Shown: positions 48,392-55,830 of the stretch, one piece after another
Layout: each line of letters opens with the position of its first letter
Numbering within the stretch: position 1 is the first letter of the stretch
Source: a virus
Length of the DNA: 64,000 bases
IMG/VR virus record: IMGVR_UViG_3300034520_000094
Coordinates: 1 to 64,000 of that record
Direction: 5' to 3' (one strand)
Translations under genes and position numbers: made by a program
Notes under the pieces: model-generated
Told to the model about the DNA's origin: nothing
Seen by the model: only the letters and a program-made list of their open reading frames with translations
Database searches by the model: none

Positions 48392-48420
48392 TTGACACAG
48401 AATTTACTATATGATATAAT
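48392..48420 (+). promoter_or_regulatory. middle promoter P13
   Basis: TTGACA (48392-48397), 17-base spacer, TATAAT (48415-48420), the last copy of the promoter family before the late genes. Drives the DUF5664/ThyX operon and possibly some head genes by read-through. Confidence 0.88.
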
Positions 48421-48457
48421 AAAAGAAAAAACTATAACTAGAAAAAGGAGTGATTAG

Positions 48458-48763
48458 ATGGAGCAAGTGGCGAAAGATGATAAGGGAAAGCCAGAGTTAA
48501 CTCGAGTGCCCAGGCAGATAATTTGGGATATTGCTCGGGTTCGTGCATATGGCTATGAAAAGTATGGAACAGGAGCGGACAGATGGGACACGGTTGAGAT
48601 ACACAGGTATCAGAATGCAGCATACAGGCATTGGTTAGCATACCTTGACGACCCAGATAGTGTGGATAGCGAAAGCGGATTACCGCATTTAGCACACCTT
48701 GCTTGTAACATTGCATTCCTGTGTGAATTGGAGAAGAGGAGGAAAGAACATGAGAGTAATTAA
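48458..48763 (+). CDS. DUF5664 / dATP-dGTP diphosphohydrolase N-terminal-like protein
   Basis: Start ATG 48458 after AAAAAGGAG. The 101-residue product matches the DUF5664 pattern: DDKGKPELTRVPRQIIWDIA, RAYGYEKYGTGADRW, then YQNAAYRHWLAYLDD and ESGLPHLAHLACNIAFLCELE. Members are predicted dATP/dGTP hydrolases in some phages. Co-expression with ThyX suggests dNTP-pool adjustment, perhaps depleting unmodified nucleotides. Its 3' end overlaps the ThyX start. Confidence 0.8.
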   Translation: MEQVAKDDKGKPELTRVPRQIIWDIARVRAYGYEKYGTGADRWDTVEIHRYQNAAYRHWLAYLDDPDSVDSESGLPHLAHLACNIAFLCELEKRRKEHESN

Positions 48764-49370
48764 GCCAAGTGTAGAGATTTTAGATGAATTAGACGGGCAA
48801 GAGATTTTGAAAAGATTAGAGTTTGTTAGTAGATGCTGTTATAAAGATGCAAGTCATGCAGAAGAGGAACATACCGCTGAACGGCTTATTGCTTCGCTTA
48901 TCAGAAGAGGCCACGAATTTGTATTGGAACATGTGAGTGTGTCTGCACGATTCATAGTTGACAGAGGTGTAAGCCATGATATTGTACGGTATCGTATTGC
49001 AAGCTATGCACAAGAAAGCACTAGATATTGTACTTATGCAGAAAATGATTTTAGTACAGAGATAACGGTTATTAAGCCAGTAACGCTAGAAGAAGGAACA
49101 AAAGGATATAAGCATTGGCTGAAAGCTTGCCAGAAAGCAGAAGAAGAGTATTTTTATTTGCTGGATTATGGTTTGTCAGCACAAGAAGCAAGGGTAGTAT
49201 TGCCGCACAGTATAAAGACTGATATAGTTGTAACCATGAATTTGAGGGAGTGGCGACATTTTTTGAGATTGGCAGCAGCTCCGAGTGCACATCCGCAAAT
49301 GCGGGAAGTTACACTTCAGTTATTGAATACGTTTAAGGAGAAGATACCAGTAGTATTTGAAGATATTTGA
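48750..49370 (+). CDS. thyX: flavin-dependent thymidylate synthase ThyX
   Basis: The ATG at 48750 lies inside the end of the previous gene, after AGAGGAGG. The 206-residue product shows the ThyX motif region RYRIASYAQESTRYC (variant of RHRxxSxxxxSxR), FVLEHVSVSARFIVDRGVSH and LREWRHFLRLAAAPSAHPQ. It forms dTMP from dUMP with methylene-THF and FAD. It is the only thymidylate synthase seen, and no kinase was recognised. It supports host-independent thymidine supply and possibly base modification. Confidence 0.92.
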   Translation: MRVIKPSVEILDELDGQEILKRLEFVSRCCYKDASHAEEEHTAERLIASLIRRGHEFVLEHVSVSARFIVDRGVSHDIVRYRIASYAQESTRYCTYAENDFSTEITVIKPVTLEEGTKGYKHWLKACQKAEEEYFYLLDYGLSAQEARVVLPHSIKTDIVVTMNLREWRHFLRLAAAPSAHPQMREVTLQLLNTFKEKIPVVFEDI

Positions 49371-49389
49371 AGAAAGAAGGAAAAAGGAT

Positions 49390-49932
49390 ATGGGAAAAAG
49401 ATATAGCAAAGAAGAAAAGTTTTTGATGTTAGCTGGCGTGAGGTATGCGGAATCAGTTAAGATGCCAAAGACTAAGCTGGCCTGGTTTCTTGCAGCGGTG
49501 TTAGGAAAGCCAGATAGCGCAGTGTATTATCAGATGAAGAAAGTATCAGAAAAAGCAGCTAGTATGACAGAAGCAGATTGGGCGGTATTTGATTTTGATG
49601 AAGTACAGGCTGATTTGATGGAAGAACAAGCAAAGCAAGAATTGAATGATGAAACACTGGAACAGAATGTAGGAATGATTGTTCCAGTGAAAGTGATTTC
49701 GGTGAAAACGTTCGGAGCATTATGCCAAGTGCTCGGAACGACAAGGACATTGTTGCTGCATGTGTCGGAGATAGCAGACGAGTATATTGATGATGTGCAT
49801 GAGTATCTGTCGGAAGGAGACGAGTTTTTGGCCATGCTTATTTTAGCAAAGAACAATAATAGATTGGCATTGTCCTCTCGACGGATTGGTAGCGTGAAGC
49901 GGAAGAGGCCCAGGGTTGGAGAGTACGAATGA
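49390..49932 (+). CDS. S1 RNA-binding-domain protein
   Basis: The ATG at 49390 is chosen because an earlier in-frame ATG overlaps thyX; SD AAAAAGG precedes it. Residues about 1-60 form a helix-turn-helix-like helical region (KTKLAWFLAAVLGKPDSAV). Residues about 93-165 are an S1 (OB) domain: VGMIVPVKVISVKTFGALCQ, LLLHVSEIADEYIDDV, YLSEGDEFLAMLI and NNRLALSSR. S1 domains bind RNA; the pair suggests a phage translation or transcription regulator. The C-terminal end is basic. Overlaps the next gene by 4 bases. Confidence 0.8.
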   Translation: MGKRYSKEEKFLMLAGVRYAESVKMPKTKLAWFLAAVLGKPDSAVYYQMKKVSEKAASMTEADWAVFDFDEVQADLMEEQAKQELNDETLEQNVGMIVPVKVISVKTFGALCQVLGTTRTLLLHVSEIADEYIDDVHEYLSEGDEFLAMLILAKNNNRLALSSRRIGSVKRKRPRVGEYE

Positions 49933-50201
49933 ACGAAAAGATAGAAGTTAATGTTAATAAGTACCTGGTGCTGAAAGCAGAAGGAGAGAATTGTTCTCAG
50001 CAATTTGAATTGTTGCTGTCTATGAAAGATTACTTGTGGGAGAAGGAGCCGATTAAGTTTGCGTTTTTCTGCAATGATTGGATGGAGAATCGTGGTTGCA
50101 CTGTTAGATTAGTAGCAAGTGAGACGCTAGATTGGGTTCGGCGGGGGTTGTTGAATTTGTTATTGTCATTAGCTGTCGGAAAAAGAGGAAAAGCAAAGTA
50201 A
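49929..50201 (+). CDS. hypothetical protein (90 aa)
   Basis: ATGA overlap with the S1-domain gene. The 90-residue product starts MNEKIEVNVNKYLVLKAEGE and ends with a hydrophobic then basic tail (LNLLLSLAVGKRGKAK). The internal segment FAFFCNDWMENRGCTVRLVA is alpha/beta. No family recognised. Expression depends on coupling. Confidence 0.6.
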   Translation: MNEKIEVNVNKYLVLKAEGENCSQQFELLLSMKDYLWEKEPIKFAFFCNDWMENRGCTVRLVASETLDWVRRGLLNLLLSLAVGKRGKAK

Positions 50202-50205
50202 AGCA

Positions 50206-50364
50206 GTGAAAGAAACGAAAGAACATGAGCAGCAGAACAGTAGAATTGTCAGTAGAACGCTTGAAAAACGCTGTCAGTTCTGCTGTTTTGTCATAGGCTT
50301 GGCGGGGTTGACAGCAGAGCAATTGGCGGGATGTATTGAAGTAATAGAAAATCGAATAGAATAG
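50206..50364 (+). CDS. possible small protein (52 aa), weak
   Basis: A GTG at 50206 opens a 52-codon frame ending at TAG 50362-50364. It lacks a well-spaced SD and would overlap a long inverted repeat at 50230-50285, so it may be non-coding. It contains a CQFCC cluster (about residues 23-27) and a helical C-terminal half. Listed because it fills the 228-base gap before the terminase genes; nothing else clear was seen there. Confidence 0.3.
   Translation: MKETKEHEQQNSRIVSRTLEKRCQFCCFVIGLAGLTAEQLAGCIEVIENRIE
50230..50285 (+). terminator. possible terminator or large hairpin before terminase genes
   Basis: CAGCAGAAC (50230-50238) and GTTCTGCTG (50277-50285) are perfect inverted repeats with a 38-base interior that can itself partly pair, followed by TTTT. 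It could end the P13 transcript before the late packaging operon. Confidence 0.5.
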
Positions 50365-50429
50365 TAAGATAAGAATGAGTTGAAGAAAAGAATGTTGAAT
50401 TGTACAGGACTAGTAAAGGGGGATATGGT

Positions 50430-51074
50430 ATGGCAAAGAGGAAGCCGAGGGAGAGCTATGCTTTTAGGGACCTGAAAGAAATGACTTGTTTTGCAGAGAT
50501 GGATAAGAAGGTTAAAGCAGGTATAGCTTTAGAAGAGATAGCCAGATGGTTGCAAGAGGATATGTTTCAGCAAGTCGAGATTAAGAGAGAAAGCCTGGTC
50601 AGAAAGCTGTTCAGATATAAAGCTTCATTGCCGCCAGCTGAGTTAGTTAGGGAACCGCCTGTATATGTTCAGCGGGCAATTGAAAAGATGAACAGAGGGA
50701 TAAAGGAAATTGATGAACTAGAAAAATTGTATCTGCTTCAGCTGAGAAGGATTAGTATAGATGCAGAAACAGAAGCCAAGATTAATAAGTTGTTCAGCAG
50801 TACGGGTAATGAGATTAGGATTGCGGCTGATTTATTGAACAGTATGATGCAGAAAAAGATGGAGCTTGGATTGCTATCTAAGAGGCCAGAACAGCTGGAG
50901 TTATCTGGAAACATAGGAATGACTGGATTGATTAGTGAGGACACAGATGAAGCGACCAAAGCTAAGCTTGGATTGCTAGCTGGGAAGATGCTTCAGGTTA
51001 TGGCAAAGTCTTTGGACGAAGCGAAAGATTCAGTAGAAAATGAATCCGGCGATGGAGACGCAGACCAAGAGTAG
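50430..51074 (+). CDS. candidate small terminase subunit (DNA-binding)
   Basis: I choose ATG 50430 over a longer frame from 50400. AAAGGGGG precedes it. The 214-residue product has an N-terminal helix-turn-helix-like region (VKAGIALEEIARWLQEDMFQQ), a central coiled coil (about 80-140) and an acidic tail (SGDGDADQE), the layout of small terminase subunits. Position 306 bases before the large subunit supports it. It would recognise the packaging site. Confidence 0.65.
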   Translation: MAKRKPRESYAFRDLKEMTCFAEMDKKVKAGIALEEIARWLQEDMFQQVEIKRESLVRKLFRYKASLPPAELVREPPVYVQRAIEKMNRGIKEIDELEKLYLLQLRRISIDAETEAKINKLFSSTGNEIRIAADLLNSMMQKKMELGLLSKRPEQLELSGNIGMTGLISEDTDEATKAKLGLLAGKMLQVMAKSLDEAKDSVENESGDGDADQE

Positions 51075-51108
51075 AAAGTAATCAAAGAAGAAAGTAGGAG
51101 GACTGGAT

Positions 51109-51372
51109 ATGGAGAGCATTGTACCTGTAGTAGTAACCTCGAGCGGAAAGATTGATGTAAAGCTTGACGATAGTATGACGGCCAAGGAATTGAAAGAATA
51201 CGTAATGGCTGTATGGAATATTGATAAGGAACAGATTGACCAGCCTTTTGTTGTGATTTCCGATATGTTGTCCAACGACAGCTTTGTTTGCGACGATGAT
51301 ATGGTTGTCGGGCCGAAATTGCGGGAGAACAGTATGGTAAGGGTGGTATTACCGCTGAAGCTGAAGGATTAG
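51109..51372 (+). CDS. ubiquitin-like (beta-grasp/YukD-like) small protein
   Basis: ATG 51109 with GTAGGAGG upstream. The 87-residue product looks like a beta-grasp fold: an initial strand pair (VPVVVTSSGKIDVKLDD), a helix (SMTAKELKEYVMAVWNI), strands and a final LRENSMVRVVLPLKLKD. YukD and other bacterial ubiquitin-like proteins follow this pattern (strand-helix-strand, then an l...n..v.. ending). It lies between the two terminase-related genes. A partner or conjugation role cannot be asserted: there is no C-terminal Gly-Gly and no E1/E2-like gene nearby. Confidence 0.6.
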   Translation: MESIVPVVVTSSGKIDVKLDDSMTAKELKEYVMAVWNIDKEQIDQPFVVISDMLSNDSFVCDDDMVVGPKLRENSMVRVVLPLKLKD

Positions 51373-51380
51373 GTGGTAGT

Positions 51381-54008
51381 ATGTCTGGCATGTTACAGGA
51401 CCAGAGGATAATAGAAAAACTGGATGAACTGACTAAAGGATTCACGAAAGATGATATTGCATTGCTGATGCAGGTGCTGAAGAACAATGAGGGGAATGAA
51501 ATAGAGATACTGCAAGACTTGATGGGATATACGTATCGTTGGCCGCCAGTAGGAACTAGGGAGTTTATTGAAAGCCCGCAGTATCTTGGATTAGAAGGCC
51601 AAGTGTTCCCGAGGTTGTTGGACGACCTTGAGGAATTGTTCGAGGGAGATTATGTCGAAGCAGTTTTGACAGGTGCCATAGGATGGGGCAAGTGCCAAGA
51701 TGGATTTTCCAAGGTGCCCACAAGTACGGGCGTAAAACGATTGAAGGATATCGAGGTAGGAGACCTTGTTATGTCTGTGGCCCCAAACGGGTCTTATAAG
51801 CTTGCAAGGGTTGCGGCGTTGTCTACGACCAGGAAGAACTGTAATAAATATACGTTCAGCAGAGGGTTGCAGTTGAAATGCTCTGTGGACCATCCTGTAT
51901 TGACCCAGCGTGGATGGGTTAGCATAGGAGAGGTTACGAAGGAGGATTTTGTTGCGTCAAGCAAGCATGTAGTGGGCTGCCAAGACTTTGATGAAGACCT
52001 TGCAAAGTGGTTTGCATGCATGGCTGCTGAGTTGCCTGTCTCGAACGGAAACAATGATATAGTTCCTGTAGGATATGAAGAGTTGAAGCAATTATGCTCA
52101 TTGGTAGGAGGACTACCGAAAGAGGTATGGAATACGATTCAAGTTACGAAAGGACAGTACCTCGGCAGGAAGTGTGCACAGAAGATATTTGACCTGTATG
52201 CCGATGTATTGCCAGACCAGTGGAAGCTTTGGCTAAACCCGAACATAAGTTGGGAGCGGCTGGAATCTGTAGAGAGTTTAGGCGAAATGGATTTGTATGA
52301 TATTGATGTGCCAGAGACACGGAATTTTATCGCAAACGGAATGATAGTGCATAACAGCACTTTTGCCGAGATAGCGATGTGCCGAATGTTGTATGAGATA
52401 AGTTGCTTGAGAGACCCGCAGAGGGTATATGGTTTGATGCAGGGTTCGGTTATTGTTTTGCTGAATGTAGGAATTACGCTGGATAATGCAAAGAAGATTG
52501 TGTTCCAAGGTGTAAAGAATAAGCTGCATGCAAGTCCGTATTTTGTTGAGAAGTTTCCGTATGGAGCCTGGCAGTCAGAGCTTAGGTTTCCGAACAATAT
52601 CTGGGTGTTTCCAGCCGTGGCAGGTTCGAGCGGTGTTATAGGCTACAATGTATTCGGCGGGGTTATGGATGAAGTGAACTTTATGTCTGTGGTTGAGAAC
52701 AGCAAAGCGAAGGGAGCTAGCAATGGCCGATATGACCAAGCTGATACTTTGCATAAGTCATTGATTAGGCGTATGAAATCCCGCTTTATGAAGAAGGGTA
52801 AGCTGCCAGGCATTTTGCTTCAGATTTCGTCAAGCCGATATCCAGAGGATTTTACTGAACGGAGATTGAAAGATGCGGAAGAAGACCCTACGATATTTAC
52901 GAGGAGATATGCTCAGTGGGACACGTTGCCTGCTGACCGTTGGAGCGGAAAGAAGTTTTGGGTAGCATTGGGAGATGGAATAGAACCGCCAAGAATCTTG
53001 AAAGACGACGAGGAAAAACGCCAAGTTGAGGAAAAGAAGTTGCCGATGATAGAGGTTCCGATAGAGTTCTATAGGGATTTTGATAAAGACATTGATGCGG
53101 CGATTCGGGATTTTGCAGGAAGGCCGACGTTGACTATCCGTCCGTTTATCCGATACAGAAATAAAGTAGTTGAAGCTCTGGCCAAAGGTGCAGAGATTGG
53201 ACTGGAACATCCGTATTCAAAGACAGAGACTACGCTGCAAGATGGAGGGATATTTTTAGTAGATAAGCTAAGGATTCCGCATATCAAGAAACAGCTTGAA
53301 ACAGCTGTTGAGCCAGAGAAGAGAAAGCTGGAAGAGGAACTAAGATTTTTGAAAAGTAAGCCTAGATTTGTGCATGTTGACTTGTCTTATGCAAGTGATA
53401 GCACAGGATTGGCTATGGGTTATGTGCAAGGGTATAAGGAAGTAATCAGACGAAATGAAGCTGGAGAGCAGTTCTCAGCTAAAATGCCAATTATTGTTAT
53501 TGAATTTATGATACGAATTAGGCCGCCGAAGGGTGGAGAAATTCAGTTTGCTGATGTGCGGTCTTTGATTTATGAATTGAAGTCATATGGCTATCCGATT
53601 AGGAAAGTTACGTTTGACTCGTTCCAGTCCAAAGACAGCATGCAGCAGTTCCAGCAGAAGGGGATAGAGTCTGGTCATGTTTCGGCCGATACGAATCCAG
53701 CTGTGTATAATGCGTATAGAGATGCTTTGTATGAGGACAGGTTGATTACGTATCAATATGACATTCTGCTGGAAGAGACAATACGGTTAGAGAAGAATGA
53801 AAAGAAGAATAAGGTTGACCATCCGGCCAACGGGTCAAAAGACGTAGCGGATGCTGTTGCTGGTGTTTGTTATGACTGTGTAACAGAAGGAATGATAGCA
53901 CCTGCTCCACCGCCATCGTTGGGAGAGATGGAAGGAGGAGAGATAAAGATACAGATGGAAAGGTCGGCCGACGATGCTGACCTGTTCGGATATGGAGCTA
54001 TTATGTAG
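51381..54008 (+). CDS. terminase large subunit with intein
   Basis: ATG 51381, SD TTAGGTGG. The 875-residue precursor has a packaging ATPase whose Walker A is split: GAIGWGK ends at residue 104 and STFAEIAMC resumes at 326. The Walker B-like strand is NVFGGVMDEVNF; the following segment is KGKLPGILLQISSSRYPEDF. The nuclease domain begins RFVHVDLSYASDSTG with its first Asp. The spliced product would be 654 residues, within the range of phage terminases. It powers genome packaging with the portal protein encoded downstream and cannot bind ATP normally until splicing is complete. Confidence 0.93.
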   Translation: MSGMLQDQRIIEKLDELTKGFTKDDIALLMQVLKNNEGNEIEILQDLMGYTYRWPPVGTREFIESPQYLGLEGQVFPRLLDDLEELFEGDYVEAVLTGAIGWGKCQDGFSKVPTSTGVKRLKDIEVGDLVMSVAPNGSYKLARVAALSTTRKNCNKYTFSRGLQLKCSVDHPVLTQRGWVSIGEVTKEDFVASSKHVVGCQDFDEDLAKWFACMAAELPVSNGNNDIVPVGYEELKQLCSLVGGLPKEVWNTIQVTKGQYLGRKCAQKIFDLYADVLPDQWKLWLNPNISWERLESVESLGEMDLYDIDVPETRNFIANGMIVHNSTFAEIAMCRMLYEISCLRDPQRVYGLMQGSVIVLLNVGITLDNAKKIVFQGVKNKLHASPYFVEKFPYGAWQSELRFPNNIWVFPAVAGSSGVIGYNVFGGVMDEVNFMSVVENSKAKGASNGRYDQADTLHKSLIRRMKSRFMKKGKLPGILLQISSSRYPEDFTERRLKDAEEDPTIFTRRYAQWDTLPADRWSGKKFWVALGDGIEPPRILKDDEEKRQVEEKKLPMIEVPIEFYRDFDKDIDAAIRDFAGRPTLTIRPFIRYRNKVVEALAKGAEIGLEHPYSKTETTLQDGGIFLVDKLRIPHIKKQLETAVEPEKRKLEEELRFLKSKPRFVHVDLSYASDSTGLAMGYVQGYKEVIRRNEAGEQFSAKMPIIVIEFMIRIRPPKGGEIQFADVRSLIYELKSYGYPIRKVTFDSFQSKDSMQQFQQKGIESGHVSADTNPAVYNAYRDALYEDRLITYQYDILLEETIRLEKNEKKNKVDHPANGSKDVADAVAGVCYDCVTEGMIAPAPPPSLGEMEGGEIKIQMERSADDADLFGYGAIM
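51693..52355 (+). other. intein in terminase Walker A (221 aa)
   Basis: Residues 105-325. Block A starts with Cys (CQDGFSKVPTSTG) and includes KRLKDIEVGDLV; block B has CSVDHPVLT with His; block F is GEMDLYDIDVPETRNFIANG; the end is MIVHN with His-Asn, followed by Ser as +1. Between B and F lies a remnant of about 90 residues (EDLAKWFACMAAEL) in the place of a LAGLIDADG endonuclease but far too short and without its motifs. Splicing restores GWGK-STF, a Walker A motif. Confidence 0.92.
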
Positions 54009-54063
54009 TGCCAAGTTTGGGCAGCAAAGCATAGCATAAGAAATAGAAGGAAAGGAGTACGGG

Positions 54064-55755
54064 ATGGAAAGACAATCGTTATTTGAAGACATAGTGCAGA
54101 GGATAACTGACCTGTTTCAAAGACATTCGTCTAATATGCCACCGCCAGAAGTAGATTCGTCCATTGAAGCACGGCGAAGTATGGACGACGGGTTAGATAT
54201 CGCAAATGGAAGTTCTTTTGCTTGGTATGTCGACGAGACTTCGTTGGAGAGCGAGCGCATAGGGAAGTATCGTGAGTATGACCGTATGGACACCGAATCG
54301 GTAGAAATTGCGTCAGCTTTGGATATTTATGCTGACAATGCAACCAGTGGAGACCGAGAAAGCGGAACTATCGAAGTTGTTTCAGAATCAGCAAAAGTAA
54401 TCGAAGTTTTGAATGAGGTTAAAGGCCGATTGAAATTGGATTTTGCCTTATGGTCTATAGCCAGGGAAATGGTTAAGTATGGCGACTGCTTTGAAGAGGT
54501 AGTAGTGTACCCTGACTTTGAAGTTCATCGGCTCAAGCATTTATCGCCGTCTGAAGTAAAGGTTAAGGAAGATGAATGGGGCAGGCCTGATTCAGAATTT
54601 CCGTATGAGCAAATGAATGAAACGGGAGAAACGATAGCTAAGTTTGCCGATTGGCAGATTTTGCACTTCAAGATTGCGAAGAACAGAACCAGCAAGTATG
54701 GTGTAGACGGCTCTCTGCTGTACCCGTTAAGAAAGGTATTTAAGCAGTTAGCCATGATTGAAGATTCATTGATTATTGCACGCCTGACTAGAGCACAGCA
54801 ACGGTTTGCATTTATGATTGACGTTTCTGGCATTGAACCAGGAGAACCGACCGCTGACTATCTGAGAAAAGTTAAGAACAGCATGAAGAAGAAAAGGACG
54901 ATAGACCCTGTTACGGGTAGAATGGACCTCAAGTATAATCCGCTGTCGGCAGAGGAAGATATCTTTTTGGCAAGGAGAGAAAGCAATGGTTCAGATGTTA
55001 AGGTATTGCAGGGTGCATCGAATTTAGGGCAGTTGGCCGACGTTGAGTATTTCAGCAAAAAGCTGTTTGCTGGCTTGAAGGTTCCAAAAGCTTGGATGGG
55101 TTTTGAGGGCGAGACTCATGCACGTGCAGTTATTACAGAATTAGATGTCCAGTTTGCCAAGACTATAAGAAGAGTTCAGCAATCGTTGATTGAAGGATTG
55201 CAGAAGCTGTTTGACTTTGTTTTGTTAACCAGAGGAATAGACCCTATAGCAAACAGCTATACGATTAAGTTGCCTGTTCTGTCGGCGATAGACGAATTGA
55301 GAGAATGGCAGATGGAAGTTATCAAGGCCAATGTAGCGGTAACGTATAAGAACAGTCTAGGTATCAGCAGCGAGTGGGTTTACCGCAACCTGCTGGAGCT
55401 TTCGGATGAAGATATTGAAGAGATTAAGAAAGCATTGGAGGATGATGATGCGCTGGATAATGTCAGAGCAGCTAAAGCTGCTGAATTTGCTAAACCTGCT
55501 GTTGTTGTTACAGGAAATGCTCAAGGTATTATTGCTCCAGATGCTAATGCTCAAGATGTTAATGCCCAAGATGCGAATAAAGCAGCCGCCCTAGCTGTAG
55601 CCCAGCAACAGGAACCAGCTACAGAAGCGTTGTCTGCAAGAGAACTTCGTGTGATGCGGTATAAGCTCAGGGAAGAGCTTGAAGCGTTATATGATTTACT
55701 GAACTGGGAAGTTGAAGCAAAGACAGGCACGAGATTAAAAGACGGAAATAGTTAA
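54064..55755 (+). CDS. portal protein (T4 gp20-like)
   Basis: ATG 54064, SD AAAGGAGTACGGG. The 563-residue product fits phage portal proteins of the T4-like type: RMDTESVEIASALDIYADNAT, WSIAREMVKYGDCFEEVVVYP, a wing/crown region with YLRKVKNSMKKKRTIDPVTG and stem segments. The C-terminus carries short Asn/Ala/Asp-rich repeats (DANAQDVNAQDANK). It forms the dodecameric DNA channel. Confidence 0.88.
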   Translation: MERQSLFEDIVQRITDLFQRHSSNMPPPEVDSSIEARRSMDDGLDIANGSSFAWYVDETSLESERIGKYREYDRMDTESVEIASALDIYADNATSGDRESGTIEVVSESAKVIEVLNEVKGRLKLDFALWSIAREMVKYGDCFEEVVVYPDFEVHRLKHLSPSEVKVKEDEWGRPDSEFPYEQMNETGETIAKFADWQILHFKIAKNRTSKYGVDGSLLYPLRKVFKQLAMIEDSLIIARLTRAQQRFAFMIDVSGIEPGEPTADYLRKVKNSMKKKRTIDPVTGRMDLKYNPLSAEEDIFLARRESNGSDVKVLQGASNLGQLADVEYFSKKLFAGLKVPKAWMGFEGETHARAVITELDVQFAKTIRRVQQSLIEGLQKLFDFVLLTRGIDPIANSYTIKLPVLSAIDELREWQMEVIKANVAVTYKNSLGISSEWVYRNLLELSDEDIEEIKKALEDDDALDNVRAAKAAEFAKPAVVVTGNAQGIIAPDANAQDVNAQDANKAAALAVAQQQEPATEALSARELRVMRYKLREELEALYDLLNWEVEAKTGTRLKDGNS

Positions 55756-55830
55756 TAGTATTGTATTACGCAGAACTTGAATAAAGTAATGTATAGGAAC
55801 TAAAAGAGTAGACAAGGAAGGGTGTAGCCA

